Both the position numbers and the translations under genes were made by a program. From Clostridium chromiireducens (lineage in GTDB: Bacteria; Bacillota; Clostridia; Clostridiales; Clostridiaceae), in assembly GCF_002029255.1 (NCBI RefSeq), contig NZ_MZGT01000055.1, positions 1 to 32,595 on the forward strand: a stretch of DNA of 32,595 nt. The letters run 5' to 3'. The notes under the pieces are model-generated. The model was given only the letters and a program-made list of their open reading frames with translations. It was not told the DNA's origin and did not search any database. Numbering within the stretch: position 1 is the stretch's first letter; each line of letters begins with the position of its first letter. Positions 15,616 through 24,200 of this stretch are shown here, one piece after another.

Positions 15616-15810
15616 CCAGAAAGATAAGGTACTCTTTTCCGCAGTGTTGCATTGAAAAAATGATTGTAGGTATTTCTTCAGTAAAAGTTGTTCCATTTAG
15701 ACTTGTCATCAGCTTGACTGGGGAACAAGTCCAAATGGTGCTACTTTTACTGTTAGAAATCCACAATTATTTTTTCCAGCAACCGAGGAACAGAGTACCT
15801 TATCTTTCGG
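15616..15810. repeat. Full long inverted-repeat element, type B (195 bp)
   Basis: The left end is CCAGAAAGATAAGGTACTC and the right end GAGTACCTTATCTTTCGG. Inner arms include CAGTAAAAGTTGTTCCATTT with AAATGGTGCTACTTTTACTG. The tip is ACTTGT-CATCAGCTTGACTGGGG-AACAAGT. No open reading frame of note. It lies directly beyond glgP. Confidence 0.85.
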
Positions 15811-15818
15811 TTATTAAT

Positions 15819-18179
15819 CTATTTAATAGGCGCAGGCTTTATATACCATATTTCATCGGCATATTGTTTTATAGTTCTATCACTTGAGAATATTCCTGAA
15901 CTATAAAGGTTAGCGAAACATTTTTGAGCCCATTTCTTTTTGTCTTTGTAATCTTCAAAAACTTGCTCTTGTGATTTTTTAAATAGCTCAAAATCTGCTA
16001 ACACATAATATTGGTCTCTTTCTTCTAATAATGCATTATATAAATCTTCGAAATAGCCCGTTCTTCCATCATCCAAAGTGCCATTTATTAGTGTGTCCAC
16101 TACTCTTTTAATACTTGGATTTTCTCTATAATACCATTTAGGGTCATACGAGTGTTTTATTTTCTCAATGTCCTCAACTCTTAGGCCAAAAATATAATTG
16201 TTGTGCTCTCCACTTTCTTGAACAATTTCTATATTTGCTCCATCGTAAGTTCCAAAGGTAGGTGTTGCATTAAGCATGAACTTCATATTACCTGTTCCTG
16301 AAGCTTCTTTCCCTGCTGTAGAAATTTGCTTAGATAAATCTGATCCTGGGAACAGCTTTTGTGCATATGATACTTTGTAGTTATGCACAAAGACAACCTT
16401 AATCTTTTTAGATACTTCTGAATCATTATCTATAAATCTAGCGATTTCATTTATAAACTTAACAATACCTTTAGCTCTTCTGTATCCTGGAAATGCTTTA
16501 GCTCCAAATATGAATGTTGTTTTTGGTATATCCAAATCAGGGTTTTCTTTAATTCTATAATATAAGTCTAGAATATATAAAGCATTTAATAATTGTCTTT
16601 TATATTCATGTAATCTTTTGATTTGAATATCAAAAAATGAATTTGGATCTATGATAATCCCTTCTTCTTGCTTAATGTACTCTGCCAATTGTACCTTCTT
16701 CTCATGTTTAATTGACATAAGTCTTTCAAGAACTTTATCATCATTTTTATATTTCTCGAGGCCTTTAAGCAACTCTAAGTTTTTAACCCAATCTTCACTT
16801 CCTAATAAATCTGTTATAAGCTCTGATAATTCAGCATTACAAAGTCTAAGCCACCTTCTTGGTGTAATTCCATTAGTCTTATTTTGAAATTTGTTAGGAT
16901 ATAAGTGATACCAATGGTTTAATTCAGTTTTCTTTAAAATTTCTGTATGAAGGGCAGCAACTCCATTTACAGCTCTTCCTACATATATAGCTAAATTAGC
17001 CATTCTCATTTGATCATTTGCAATAATTTTAAAGTTCCAAATCGCTCCTTCATCATAACTTCTTTGTCTTAATTCATTCACTAAAGCTTCATCAACTTTA
17101 TATGCTATTTGCAGTATTCTTGGGAATAACCTATCTATTAATCTAATATCCCATTTTTCTAGAGCTTCTGCCAATATAGTATGATTTGTATAACCAAAGA
17201 ATTCTTTTGCAATTGCTAATGCACTTGAGAATTCAACGTGTTCCTCATCAATTAATATTCTTATAAATTCAAGAATTGAGATTGTTGGATGAGTATCATT
17301 TAATTGCGCCACATTATATTTTGCAAATTCTGAAAAGTCACTTCCAAATTTAGCTTTATGTTTCTTTATGATATCTTTCATCGATGCACTAGAGAAGAAA
17401 TATTGTTGTCTAAGTCTTAATATTTTTCCTGCCTCAGCCGTATCGTTTGGATACAATACTCTTGATATATCTTCTGCCTTATTTCTTCCAGATACTGCTT
17501 CAATATATTGTTGGTTGTTAAACAAATTAAAATCAAATTCCCTTAAAGCCTCACATTGCCATAATCTTAATGTGTTAATATTTTTAGTACCGTACCCTAT
17601 TATTGGCACATCATAAGGAACTGCTTTTACTGTCATATCAGAATAATTTATTATTTGGATGTCATTATCTTTTCTAATACTCCACGCTTCCCCATATTTA
17701 AGCCACGTATCTTCACACTCAGTTTGGAATCCATTTTCTATATTTTGCTTAAATAAGCCATTACTATATCTTATACCATATCCAACTAGAGGCATATCTA
17801 AAGTTGCAGCTGATTCTACAAAACATGCTGCAAGTCTTCCAAGTCCTCCATTTCCAAGTCCCGCATCCTCTTCTATTTCTTCAATTCTATTTAAATCTAT
17901 ATTTAATTCGCTTAAAACATCCTTAACTTCATCATATACCCCTAAGTTCATCAAATTGTTACCCAGGGCTCTGCCCATTAGATATTCTGCTGACAAATAG
18001 TAAGCCATTCTTCCTTTACTATAAGTTTCAGTAGTTGTATTCCAATTATCTATTATTTCCTCCAAAACTGTTAACGAAACCGCATTAAAGATTTCATAAT
18101 CCTTAGCATCCTTCAGTTTTATCCCGTGTTTAACTTTTAAGTATCTTTCAATCCCCTCTTTTATTCTCTGTTTTTCCAT
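15819..18179 (-). CDS. glgP: Glycogen/maltodextrin phosphorylase (GT35)
   Basis: A 786-residue enzyme that releases glucose-1-phosphate from alpha-1,4-glucans using inorganic phosphate. The N-terminal region has AYYLSAEYLMGR and GNGGLGRLAACF. The pyridoxal-phosphate lysine is Lys633 in SGTGNMKFMLN, and KQISTAGKEASGTGNMK matches the family signature. The length is normal for bacterial GlgP/MalP. ATG 18179 lies two bases after the malQ stop codon, with GGAAGGTG inside the malQ end, so the two genes are translationally coupled. With MalQ upstream, the role is maltodextrin or glycogen breakdown in the cytoplasm. The stop codon lies eight bases from a full inverted-repeat element. Confidence 0.95.
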   Translation of the reverse strand: MEKQRIKEGIERYLKVKHGIKLKDAKDYEIFNAVSLTVLEEIIDNWNTTTETYSKGRMAYYLSAEYLMGRALGNNLMNLGVYDEVKDVLSELNIDLNRIEEIEEDAGLGNGGLGRLAACFVESAATLDMPLVGYGIRYSNGLFKQNIENGFQTECEDTWLKYGEAWSIRKDNDIQIINYSDMTVKAVPYDVPIIGYGTKNINTLRLWQCEALREFDFNLFNNQQYIEAVSGRNKAEDISRVLYPNDTAEAGKILRLRQQYFFSSASMKDIIKKHKAKFGSDFSEFAKYNVAQLNDTHPTISILEFIRILIDEEHVEFSSALAIAKEFFGYTNHTILAEALEKWDIRLIDRLFPRILQIAYKVDEALVNELRQRSYDEGAIWNFKIIANDQMRMANLAIYVGRAVNGVAALHTEILKKTELNHWYHLYPNKFQNKTNGITPRRWLRLCNAELSELITDLLGSEDWVKNLELLKGLEKYKNDDKVLERLMSIKHEKKVQLAEYIKQEEGIIIDPNSFFDIQIKRLHEYKRQLLNALYILDLYYRIKENPDLDIPKTTFIFGAKAFPGYRRAKGIVKFINEIARFIDNDSEVSKKIKVVFVHNYKVSYAQKLFPGSDLSKQISTAGKEASGTGNMKFMLNATPTFGTYDGANIEIVQESGEHNNYIFGLRVEDIEKIKHSYDPKWYYRENPSIKRVVDTLINGTLDDGRTGYFEDLYNALLEERDQYYVLADFELFKKSQEQVFEDYKDKKKWAQKCFANLYSSGIFSSDRTIKQYADEIWYIKPAPIK

Positions 18180-18181
18180 GA

Positions 18182-19669
18182 CTACTCACACCTTCCATAA
18201 ATTCTAGTTAATCTATATATCTTATTTGCCAACTCATCAGTAAAAACATCATCTTTTGCTCTCCAACACCAGTTATTCCCTATTGTTGAAGGCAGATTAG
18301 TTCTTGCTTCATTTCCAAGATTTAAAAAATCCTGCATTAGCCCAATGGAAGTATTCGCCACACTACTCCATATTCCCCTTATAAATCCCCAGTTGTACCC
18401 TTCTTCTTTTGTCAATTTTAAATACTCAATTGCATTTTCGACTTCGTATTTTTCCCCTGTTTTTTCAACCCAGCCTCTAATAGTGTCATTATCATGAGTT
18501 CCTGTATAAGCTACACAATTTTTTTCATAATTATGAGGTAAATAAAAATTTTGGCTACCTCCAGAAAATGCAAACTGCAGTACTTTCATCCCCGGATAGC
18601 CTGTACTCTTTCTAAACTTCACAGTTTCTTCAGTTAATATTCCTAAATCTTCAGCAATAATATTTACATCTCCAAGCTCTCTCTTTATTGCATCAAATAA
18701 TTTTATTTCAGGACCTTTTACCCATTTTCCATTTTCAGCTGTTTTTTCTCCATAAGGTATTGACCAATATGATTCAAAACCTCTGAAGTGATCTATTCGT
18801 ATAACATCATAAAGCTTTAAACTTTGTTTAATTCTACTTATCCACCATTCATAACCTGTCTTCTCAAGATAATCCCAGTTATAAATAGGATTCCCCCAAA
18901 GCTGCCCAGTTGCAGAAAATGCATCAGGTGGGCATCCAGCTACTTTATATGGCTTTAATGTTTTCTCATCTACTAAAAATACTTTTGGATTGCTCCATAA
19001 ATCAGCACTATCTTCAGATACATATATTGGTATGTCTCCGATAAATCTTATTCCAAGACCATTAACATACTTCTTTAAGCTATTCCATTGCTTAAAAAAT
19101 TCATACTGCAGGAATTTCCAATACTTAATTTCATCCAAAAGTTCCACCTTGTATTTATTTAAGCATTCTTCTTCTCTTAACTTAATATTCCCATCCCATG
19201 TTTGAAAACTTTTTAAATCAAATTTAGCTTTTATCGCCATAAACATCGAATAATCATCAAGCCAAAAAGCCTCACTCTCTTCAAATTCACCAAAATCAAT
19301 ATTTTTAAGCCTTTTAAAATTTTCATATGCAAGTCGTAAAACTTTCATTTTTTCCTTGAATAATAGCTCATAGTTTATCCATTCTGGATTATCTCCATAA
19401 TTTATTTCATTATAATCTTCCTTCTTCAATAACTTTTCCTCTTCAAGAAGATTGAAATCAATAAAATATGGATTTCCAGCAAATGCTGAAAATGACTGAT
19501 AAGGCGAATCCCCATAACTTGTCTGACCTAAAGGGAGTATCTGCCAATACTTTTGCCTAGATTTTTTCAAAAAATCTGCAAATTCAAATGCTGATTTTCC
19601 AAATGTCCCAATCCCATACTTTCCTGGCAGAGATGCAATATGCATAATAATCCCGCTTCCTCTTTCCAT
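18182..19669 (-). CDS. malQ: 4-alpha-glucanotransferase (amylomaltase, GH77)
   Basis: A 495-residue disproportionating enzyme that transfers maltosyl and longer units between glucans, supplying chains long enough for GlgP. It opens with ERGSGIIMHIASLPGKYGIG and keeps SPYQSFSAFAGNPYFID. The catalytic residues by family alignment are Asp293 (RIDHFRGF), Glu340 (IIAEDLG) and Asp395 (GTHDNDTIRGW). The open frame runs up to 19711, but the extra 14 residues come partly from a repeat. GGAGG (19676-19680) is correctly spaced for ATG 19669 and too close for ATG 19675. It is first of the malQ-glgP pair, behind a LacI-type gene. Confidence 0.95.
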   Translation of the reverse strand: MERGSGIIMHIASLPGKYGIGTFGKSAFEFADFLKKSRQKYWQILPLGQTSYGDSPYQSFSAFAGNPYFIDFNLLEEEKLLKKEDYNEINYGDNPEWINYELLFKEKMKVLRLAYENFKRLKNIDFGEFEESEAFWLDDYSMFMAIKAKFDLKSFQTWDGNIKLREEECLNKYKVELLDEIKYWKFLQYEFFKQWNSLKKYVNGLGIRFIGDIPIYVSEDSADLWSNPKVFLVDEKTLKPYKVAGCPPDAFSATGQLWGNPIYNWDYLEKTGYEWWISRIKQSLKLYDVIRIDHFRGFESYWSIPYGEKTAENGKWVKGPEIKLFDAIKRELGDVNIIAEDLGILTEETVKFRKSTGYPGMKVLQFAFSGGSQNFYLPHNYEKNCVAYTGTHDNDTIRGWVEKTGEKYEVENAIEYLKLTKEEGYNWGFIRGIWSSVANTSIGLMQDFLNLGNEARTNLPSTIGNNWCWRAKDDVFTDELANKIYRLTRIYGRCE

Positions 19670-19707
19670 TCTCATTCCTCCACCCTTAAGATTTATCTGA
19701 TGTCTAG

Positions 19708-19843
19708 CCACTGTAACACCCCCTTTTCTTTAAGTGGGGGATAACAGTGGCAAGACCCTAGACGGCGTACCCCTTGAGGGTATAAGTTCAACTAAGACTC
19801 AGATGGAGATCAACCCCCACCTGAATCAAGTTTCACTTGATCA
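19708..19843 (+). repeat. Structured repeat resembling an IS200/IS605 end, between lacI and malQ
   Basis: It begins with a compound hairpin: CCACTGT (19708-19714) with ACAGTGG (19744-19750), enclosing CACCCCC with GTGGGGG around TTTTCTTTAA. The TTCTTTAAGTGGGGG loop and stem resemble the terminal palindrome of clostridial IS605-type elements. Next come TACCCCTTGAGGGTA, then GACTCAG-TGG with CCACCTGAATC, and the end CACTTGATCAC. The second half matches 22460-22530. No transposase is present, so it is at most a remnant or a non-autonomous copy. It overlaps the lacI stop codon. Confidence 0.55.
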
Positions 19844-20851
19844 CAAATTAGTAGTCGAATCTCTTTCTATTAATTTTGTATCTAATAATGTGTGTTTATT
19901 TCCCTCTTTACCATTAATTTGTGATATCAATAGATCTATACTCATTTTTGCCATTAGTTTTTGAGGCTGTTTTACTGTTGTGAGACTTGGATTATAGTAT
20001 TCACTTTCATCCATTCCATCAAACCCTACTATTGATATATCTTTAGGAATTCTTAATCCACTATCAAGGATTGCTTTGGCCGCACCCATGGCCATTATAT
20101 CTGAAAGAGCAAAAATTGCCGTTATATCTTTTCTTTGCTTTAATAATTCTATAGTTTCCTTATATGCCCCTTTACTTGAGTATCCACCACTTACAACTAA
20201 GCTATTGTCTACTCCTATTCCCTTTTCTTCTAGGGCTTTTTTATATCCTTCTAAACGCCATAAACTTACACCCATATCATTTGCTTCACCTAAAATTAGT
20301 GCTATATTTTTATGCCCTTTATTTATAAGATATATTGTTGCGTCATATGCACTTTTAATATTATCTATACCAATAGAAGAGTAATATTCCTTCCCCTGTT
20401 TTGAAACAGTATTTACTGAAGTTAATACTATAGGTACATTTATTTCTTTAAAACTATCATCAGTAATATCAATAAAATTTCCACCTAAGCATATAACCCC
20501 CTGAAGCCTCTTTTCTTTAATAAAAGCTATGAGCGTATCAACTTCTTGATAAATATTATAATCATTTTGGCGTACTATCATTGTATATCCATTCTCATTA
20601 ATAATATTTCCTATGACATTAGTCATTTGAGAAAAGAAAGGATTAAATACACCTTTGACTAAAATGCCTATATTTTTTGTATTATTTTGTTTAAGTATTC
20701 TAGCACTATTATTAGGTATGTAATTACTCTCTTTAATTATTTCCACAATCTTTTGTCTTGTACTTTCTTTTACATCTGGATGATTATTAAGTACTCTTGA
20801 AACTGTACTAACCCCAACTTGAGCTAACTTTGCTATATCCTTTATATTCAT
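19841..20851 (-). CDS. LacI family repressor, probable regulator of maltodextrin genes
   Basis: A 336-residue LacI/GalR-type regulator. Residues 2-24 form the helix-turn-helix (IKDIAKLAQVGVSTVSRVLN), followed by the hinge SARILKQNNTKNIGILV. The remainder is a periplasmic-binding-protein-like sugar sensor ending in LIERDST. The frame is open to 20881, but ATG 20851 has AGGAG at correct spacing and begins with the canonical MNIKDIA. It lies upstream of malQ-glgP in the same direction, so it most likely controls them, as MalR-type repressors do; this is inference. A structured repeat separates it from malQ, and its stop codon falls in the last bases of that repeat. Confidence 0.9.
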   Translation of the reverse strand: MNIKDIAKLAQVGVSTVSRVLNNHPDVKESTRQKIVEIIKESNYIPNNSARILKQNNTKNIGILVKGVFNPFFSQMTNVIGNIINENGYTMIVRQNDYNIYQEVDTLIAFIKEKRLQGVICLGGNFIDITDDSFKEINVPIVLTSVNTVSKQGKEYYSSIGIDNIKSAYDATIYLINKGHKNIALILGEANDMGVSLWRLEGYKKALEEKGIGVDNSLVVSGGYSSKGAYKETIELLKQRKDITAIFALSDIMAMGAAKAILDSGLRIPKDISIVGFDGMDESEYYNPSLTTVKQPQKLMAKMSIDLLISQINGKEGNKHTLLDTKLIERDSTTNL

Positions 20852-21111
20852 ACTTTTCTCCTGTAATACTATTAAACCCATATTAATCTCGGCATCGTTA
20901 CCGTAATATCCATATGGTTTTTAGTAGCTTTATTCAATTTTCTTAAAAGGTACATCTGATATAAGCATATAATATTATATTCGTTTTTATTCCAATAATG
21001 TTTATGCCTTCACATTTCTTTTAACATACTTAATAACATTTTAACAAACCTTGAATTTTTATACAATCATACAAAATTTTAAATTTTTATAGATATCAAG
21101 CATATAACTTA

Positions 21112-21219
21112 GACTTATGTGGCAACTTAAAGTTTTAGAAAATTTGTAAATATACTTATTAGATAATAAATCGAAGAAGAGAATCTCTGTTAACCGGTCG
21201 CCAGAAAAAATAATTGTGG
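21112..21219 (+). repeat. One-arm copy of inverted-repeat element, type B
   Basis: It starts GACTTATGTGGCAAC and, after 45 unrelated bases, continues CGAAGAAGAGAATCTCTGTT, AACCGGTCGCCAGAAAAAAT and AATTGTGGAT. The copy at 23905-23972 has the same blocks without the 45-base interruption. The right arm is absent. Confidence 0.7.
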
Positions 21220-21257
21220 ATATATGTCAACATAGTGTTGAAAAATAAGTTAAAAAA

Positions 21258-21304
21258 ATTATAGGTGGAATTATCCACCTATAATGCTCAATATATGAAA
21301 GTTA
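21258..21304 (-). terminator. Terminator of the PucR gene, second copy of a duplicated module
   Basis: ATTATAGGTGGA (21258-21269) pairs perfectly with TCCACCTATAAT (21274-21285). The minus strand continues TTTTTTTAACTT. The flank at 21286-21304 and part of the stem are identical, on the opposite strand, to the 23 bases at 15144-15166. Similarity continues beyond the stem (TTTCAACACTATGTTGA here, TTTCAACAGTATATTGA at 15201). Confidence 0.85.
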
Positions 21305-21313
21305 CAAATTAAC

Positions 21314-21382
21314 TTATATCCAATTAATAAATTCAAATTTGTCAAACTCAGGAAATCCGCTTGTCAGTATTTTAACCATCAT
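21314..21382 (-). CDS. Possible 22-residue peptide
   Basis: A minus-strand frame reading MMVKILTSGFPEFDKFEFIN plus WI, preceded by AGAAGGA at close spacing and lying between the PucR stop codon and its terminator. Only the ribosome site and position speak for it. It could be a chance frame or the remnant of a longer gene. No function is suggested. Confidence 0.2.
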   Translation of the reverse strand: MMVKILTSGFPEFDKFEFINWI

Positions 21383-21440
21383 ACATCCTTCTTTTCATAT
21401 TACTTAATTTCGTTGTTTCTTATAGATATCCATAGTTAAT

Positions 21441-22379
21441 TTATCTTTTTTGATTCCAAATAAAGAAAGCCATTTTAAATAAAGCTGCATCATTAAATTT
21501 TCTAATATCATAGCCTGTATACTTTTGAATTTTGTCTAATCTATAGATTAATGTATTTCTATGAACATATAACTCTTTTGATGCTTCACTTAAGTTTAAA
21601 TCTAACTTAAAGAAAACCTCTATTGTCTTTATCATATCTTCATCTAATTTTGACAATCCATTATTAAAATTATTCAATACTTTTTCTCTAGTTTCCTCAC
21701 TTAAACTATCCATAATTTTTTCAAACAAAAGACTATTTTGACTAAATATCATTGAAGATAAATTATATTTTTTTCCTAAATTAATTTTATATATATTTTC
21801 ATTATATAACTCATTTATGGAATCATAATCTTTAATAGTGCAATAACTTATATAACACTTTTCATAAAGCGAAAGTACTATTGTTTCACTAATACTTGAT
21901 ACATGTTCATTTATATCTTCAAAGTTTCCAATAAGAATAATATTATCCTCATAGTTTAATATTATAATATCTGTATCATTATAAATATTTTTCAAAACCT
22001 CTAGTGCTTCAATGAGTTTTTCATTTAAAGTCATTGTGATTAAAAATGTATCTTCTTTTATTTGAGGCATCACTTCTTTTATTTTCTCTTTTGGTATACT
22101 CAAGTTTTGCAATAATTGAGTTATAATTTTTTCTTTTTTGTTATAATCCTCTTGGTATCTATCTTTAATACAAAATTCTAATATCTTCATAGAATTCTTG
22201 TTCTTTTCTTCAATTCTTATAGCAAATTTCTTTGCTCCAATCAAAAATGTATCTTCAACTAAATTCTCCTCAAGTAAATCAGGATTAGCCTTAAACATTA
22301 TTTCGTCGTCTATATAAACTTCAAACGGTATTTCGCAATTTTCATATATTTCTTGTAGATATTTTACTAATCCCTTCAT
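21441..22379 (-). CDS. PucR-type (CdaR-like) helix-turn-helix regulator
   Basis: A 312-residue regulator. The C-terminal 60 residues are the PucR/HTH_30 DNA-binding domain: LNLSEASKELYVHRNTLIYRL, then KIQKYTGYDIRKFNDAALFKMA. The N-terminal 250 residues are a poorly conserved sensing part, low in motifs, with no membrane segment. GAGGTG precedes ATG 22379. It lies downstream of the UgpC-type ATPase gene in the same direction, 248 bases away with a hairpin and a repeat between them. That proximity suggests a link to sugar uptake. Its ligand is unknown. Confidence 0.8.
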   Translation of the reverse strand: MKGLVKYLQEIYENCEIPFEVYIDDEIMFKANPDLLEENLVEDTFLIGAKKFAIRIEEKNKNSMKILEFCIKDRYQEDYNKKEKIITQLLQNLSIPKEKIKEVMPQIKEDTFLITMTLNEKLIEALEVLKNIYNDTDIIILNYEDNIILIGNFEDINEHVSSISETIVLSLYEKCYISYCTIKDYDSINELYNENIYKINLGKKYNLSSMIFSQNSLLFEKIMDSLSEETREKVLNNFNNGLSKLDEDMIKTIEVFFKLDLNLSEASKELYVHRNTLIYRLDKIQKYTGYDIRKFNDAALFKMAFFIWNQKR

Positions 22380-22414
22380 TCTCTCACCTCAATTATAATT
22401 TATCCGATAGCTAG

Positions 22415-22537
22415 CATCCGTAACATTGTAAATAACAGCTGACATTCCTAAACTAAGTGCCCCCTTAGGGTAGCACTCAACTAGGATTCAGATGCGAATC
22501 AAACCCACCTCAGTCAGGGGGCACTTGATTACATGTT
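22415..22537 (+). repeat. Second copy of the IS200/IS605-end-like structured repeat
   Basis: The blocks CCCCTTAGGGTA, CTCAACTAGGATTCAGATG, CGAATCAAACCCACCT and CACTTGATTAC match CCCCTTGAGGGTA, TTCAACTAAGACTCAGATGG, AGATCAACCCCCACCT and CACTTGATCAC at 19770-19843, in the same order. Here an outer stem, AAGTGCCCCC (22455-22464) with GGGGGCACTT (22517-22526), encloses the core. Confidence 0.55.
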
Positions 22538-22549
22538 TAGTTATTAAGA

Positions 22550-22575
22550 TACTCCCATCCAAATAGATGGGAGTA
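22550..22575 (-). terminator. Probable terminator of the ABC ATPase gene
   Basis: TACTCCCATC pairs perfectly with GATGGGAGTA, a 10-bp stem with a 6-base loop. It lies about 50 bases past the stop codon. The U-tract is short (ATCTTAAT). A second small hairpin (AGTGATATTTATCACT, near 22583-22598) lies closer to the gene. Confidence 0.6.
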
Positions 22576-22627
22576 TAAGCTGAGTGATATTTATCACTAC
22601 TGAAATATTAAAATTTCTAGTTATATT

Positions 22628-23737
22628 CTAACATATTCTTAATTCTGTTTCTTTATCAAAAACATGAATATTTTCATTTTGAACATATAATTTAATTTTA
22701 CCCTTAGGTTCACATTTAGTGCTTCCATCAACTCTTGCTGTCATATTGTTATTTCCTGATTTGAAATAAATATAACTTTCTGCTCCCATACGTTCAACAA
22801 CTTCTACTTCTCCTGAAAGTGTTGCAGCTGGATTTTGTTCAATAATTTCTTCATTATCGTCTAAGTGTTCTGGTCTCATACCAAATACAACTTCTTTATT
22901 CACATATCCTTTATCTTTTAATACCTTAGCTTTTTCTTCTGGTAATAAAATGTTATTTTCTTCAAAACTGCAGTAAATTTTTCCGTCTTTTTCTACAACA
23001 GTACCATTTACTAAGTTCATTTGAGGGCTTCCTATAAAGCTTGCAACAAATAAATTATTTGGTGTATTGTATATGTTAAGTGGAGAATCAACTTGTTGAA
23101 CTAAACCATCTTTCATTACAACAATTCTAGTACCCATTGTTAAAGCTTCAACTTGGTCATGAGTAACATATATAAATGTTGTTCCTAAACTTTGATAAAG
23201 TTTTGATATTTCAGTTCTCATTTGAACTCTTAATTTTGCATCAAGGTTTGATAAAGGCTCGTCCATTAAGAATACCTTTGGTTCTCTAACAATAGCACGT
23301 CCAAGCGCAACTCTTTGTCTTTGACCTCCTGATAAAGCCTTTGGTTTTCTTTCTAATAAATGTTCTATATCTAATCTCTTAGCTGCTTCTCTAACTTTTT
23401 TATCTATTTCATCTTTTGGCGCTTTTCTTAATTTTAATGCAAACGCCATATTATCATATACTGTCATATGTGGATATAACGCATAGTTTTGGAAAACCAT
23501 TGCTATGTCTCTTTCCTTAGGTTCTACGTCATTAACTAATTTTCCACCTATATATAATTCACCCTTAGAAATTTCTTCAAGACCTGCGATCATTCTTAAA
23601 GTTGTTGATTTTCCGCATCCTGATGGACCAACGAAAACTATAAATTCTTTATCTTCAATTTCTAAGTTGAAATCCTTAACCGCTGTTACATCCCCTTCGT
23701 AAATTTTATAAATATGTCTTAGTGATAAATCTGCCAT
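22628..23737 (-). CDS. Sugar ABC transporter ATP-binding protein (UgpC/MsmX/MalK type)
   Basis: A 369-residue ATPase that drives carbohydrate import. Walker A is GPSGCGKST (37-45), the Q-loop is Gln83 (FQNYALYPHM), the signature LSGGQ is at 135-139, Walker B FLMDE is at 156-160, and the switch is His193. The C-terminal 130 residues form the TOBE/OB regulatory domain of the MalK group (VFGMRPEHL). No permease or binding protein is adjacent. In Bacillota such orphan ATPases (MsmX) commonly serve several sugar importers encoded elsewhere. GGGAGG precedes ATG 23737. The neighbouring malQ-glgP operon makes a maltodextrin importer a plausible partner, by inference. Confidence 0.93.
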   Translation of the reverse strand: MADLSLRHIYKIYEGDVTAVKDFNLEIEDKEFIVFVGPSGCGKSTTLRMIAGLEEISKGELYIGGKLVNDVEPKERDIAMVFQNYALYPHMTVYDNMAFALKLRKAPKDEIDKKVREAAKRLDIEHLLERKPKALSGGQRQRVALGRAIVREPKVFLMDEPLSNLDAKLRVQMRTEISKLYQSLGTTFIYVTHDQVEALTMGTRIVVMKDGLVQQVDSPLNIYNTPNNLFVASFIGSPQMNLVNGTVVEKDGKIYCSFEENNILLPEEKAKVLKDKGYVNKEVVFGMRPEHLDDNEEIIEQNPAATLSGEVEVVERMGAESYIYFKSGNNNMTARVDGSTKCEPKGKIKLYVQNENIHVFDKETELRIC

Positions 23738-24200
23738 ATCTATTTCCTCCCTTTATCTTTATATAATTTTCATACTTAAACTTCTTATCTCTGCTACAAT
23801 TACATTTTACTATATGTAATCCTTTAGATGCTATATTGAGAATTTCCAAAACTATATTAGCTTTTTTGTGAAATAATATAAAAGGGTAAACTACTTTTAT
23901 TTTAGACTTATGTAACAACCGCCGAAAGAGAAGATGCTCTGTTACTCGGTTGCTAGAAAAAATAATTGTGGATTTGTGAAACTCGACTCACTTGCGTTCG
24001 CTGAGTAAGTTCGATAGCCAAATCAAAGATTTGGATTCTCACTTAACAGCAAAAGTTGCACCAGTCAAGCTTGTTCCTTAGCCAAGCTAATGACAAGCTT
24101 AACTGGAACAACTTTTACTGCTAGAAATCCATAGCTGGTTTCTCTCGCAACCGAGCAACAGAATACCCTTTCTTTCGGCGAGCTATCGCATAACTCTAAG
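23738..24200. other. Intergenic region dominated by a long inverted repeat
   Basis: No gene is seen. The left part (23738-23900) must hold the promoter of the ATPase gene. The rest is the full type B element at 23905-24202, which reaches the stop codon of the transglutaminase-like gene. Confidence 0.65.

Larger units (their letters stand above)
15389..15818. other. Intergenic region built from tandem inverted-repeat pieces
   Basis: No gene is supported; open frames on both strands (15476-15766, 15510-15887) are by-products of the repeats. It contains, in order and in the same orientation, a core fragment (15421-15453), a one-arm copy (15482-15570), a small hairpin AGTCTTTG/CAAAGCGACT (15571-15600), and a full copy (15616-15810) ending eight bases from the glgP stop codon. 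Confidence 0.7.
20852..21440. other. Intergenic region between the LacI and PucR genes
   Basis: No secure gene. The part nearest 20852 must hold the lacI promoter. A one-arm inverted-repeat copy lies at 21112-21219 and a strong minus-strand terminator at 21258-21285. A very short reading frame with a ribosome site (21314-21382) is listed separately at low confidence. Confidence 0.55.

Noticed and set aside
15476..15887. Open frames on both strands (96 and 125 residues)
   Set aside because: They lie within the tandem inverted repeats, have no ribosome sites, and the plus-strand one runs antisense into glgP.
19670..19711. 14-residue N-terminal extension of MalQ
   Set aside because: The extension is partly encoded by a repeat, while the ribosome site is correctly placed only for ATG 19669.
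23706..23918. 70-residue minus-strand open frame overlapping the ABC ATPase start
   Set aside because: It overlaps a certain gene out of frame and extends into the inverted repeat.
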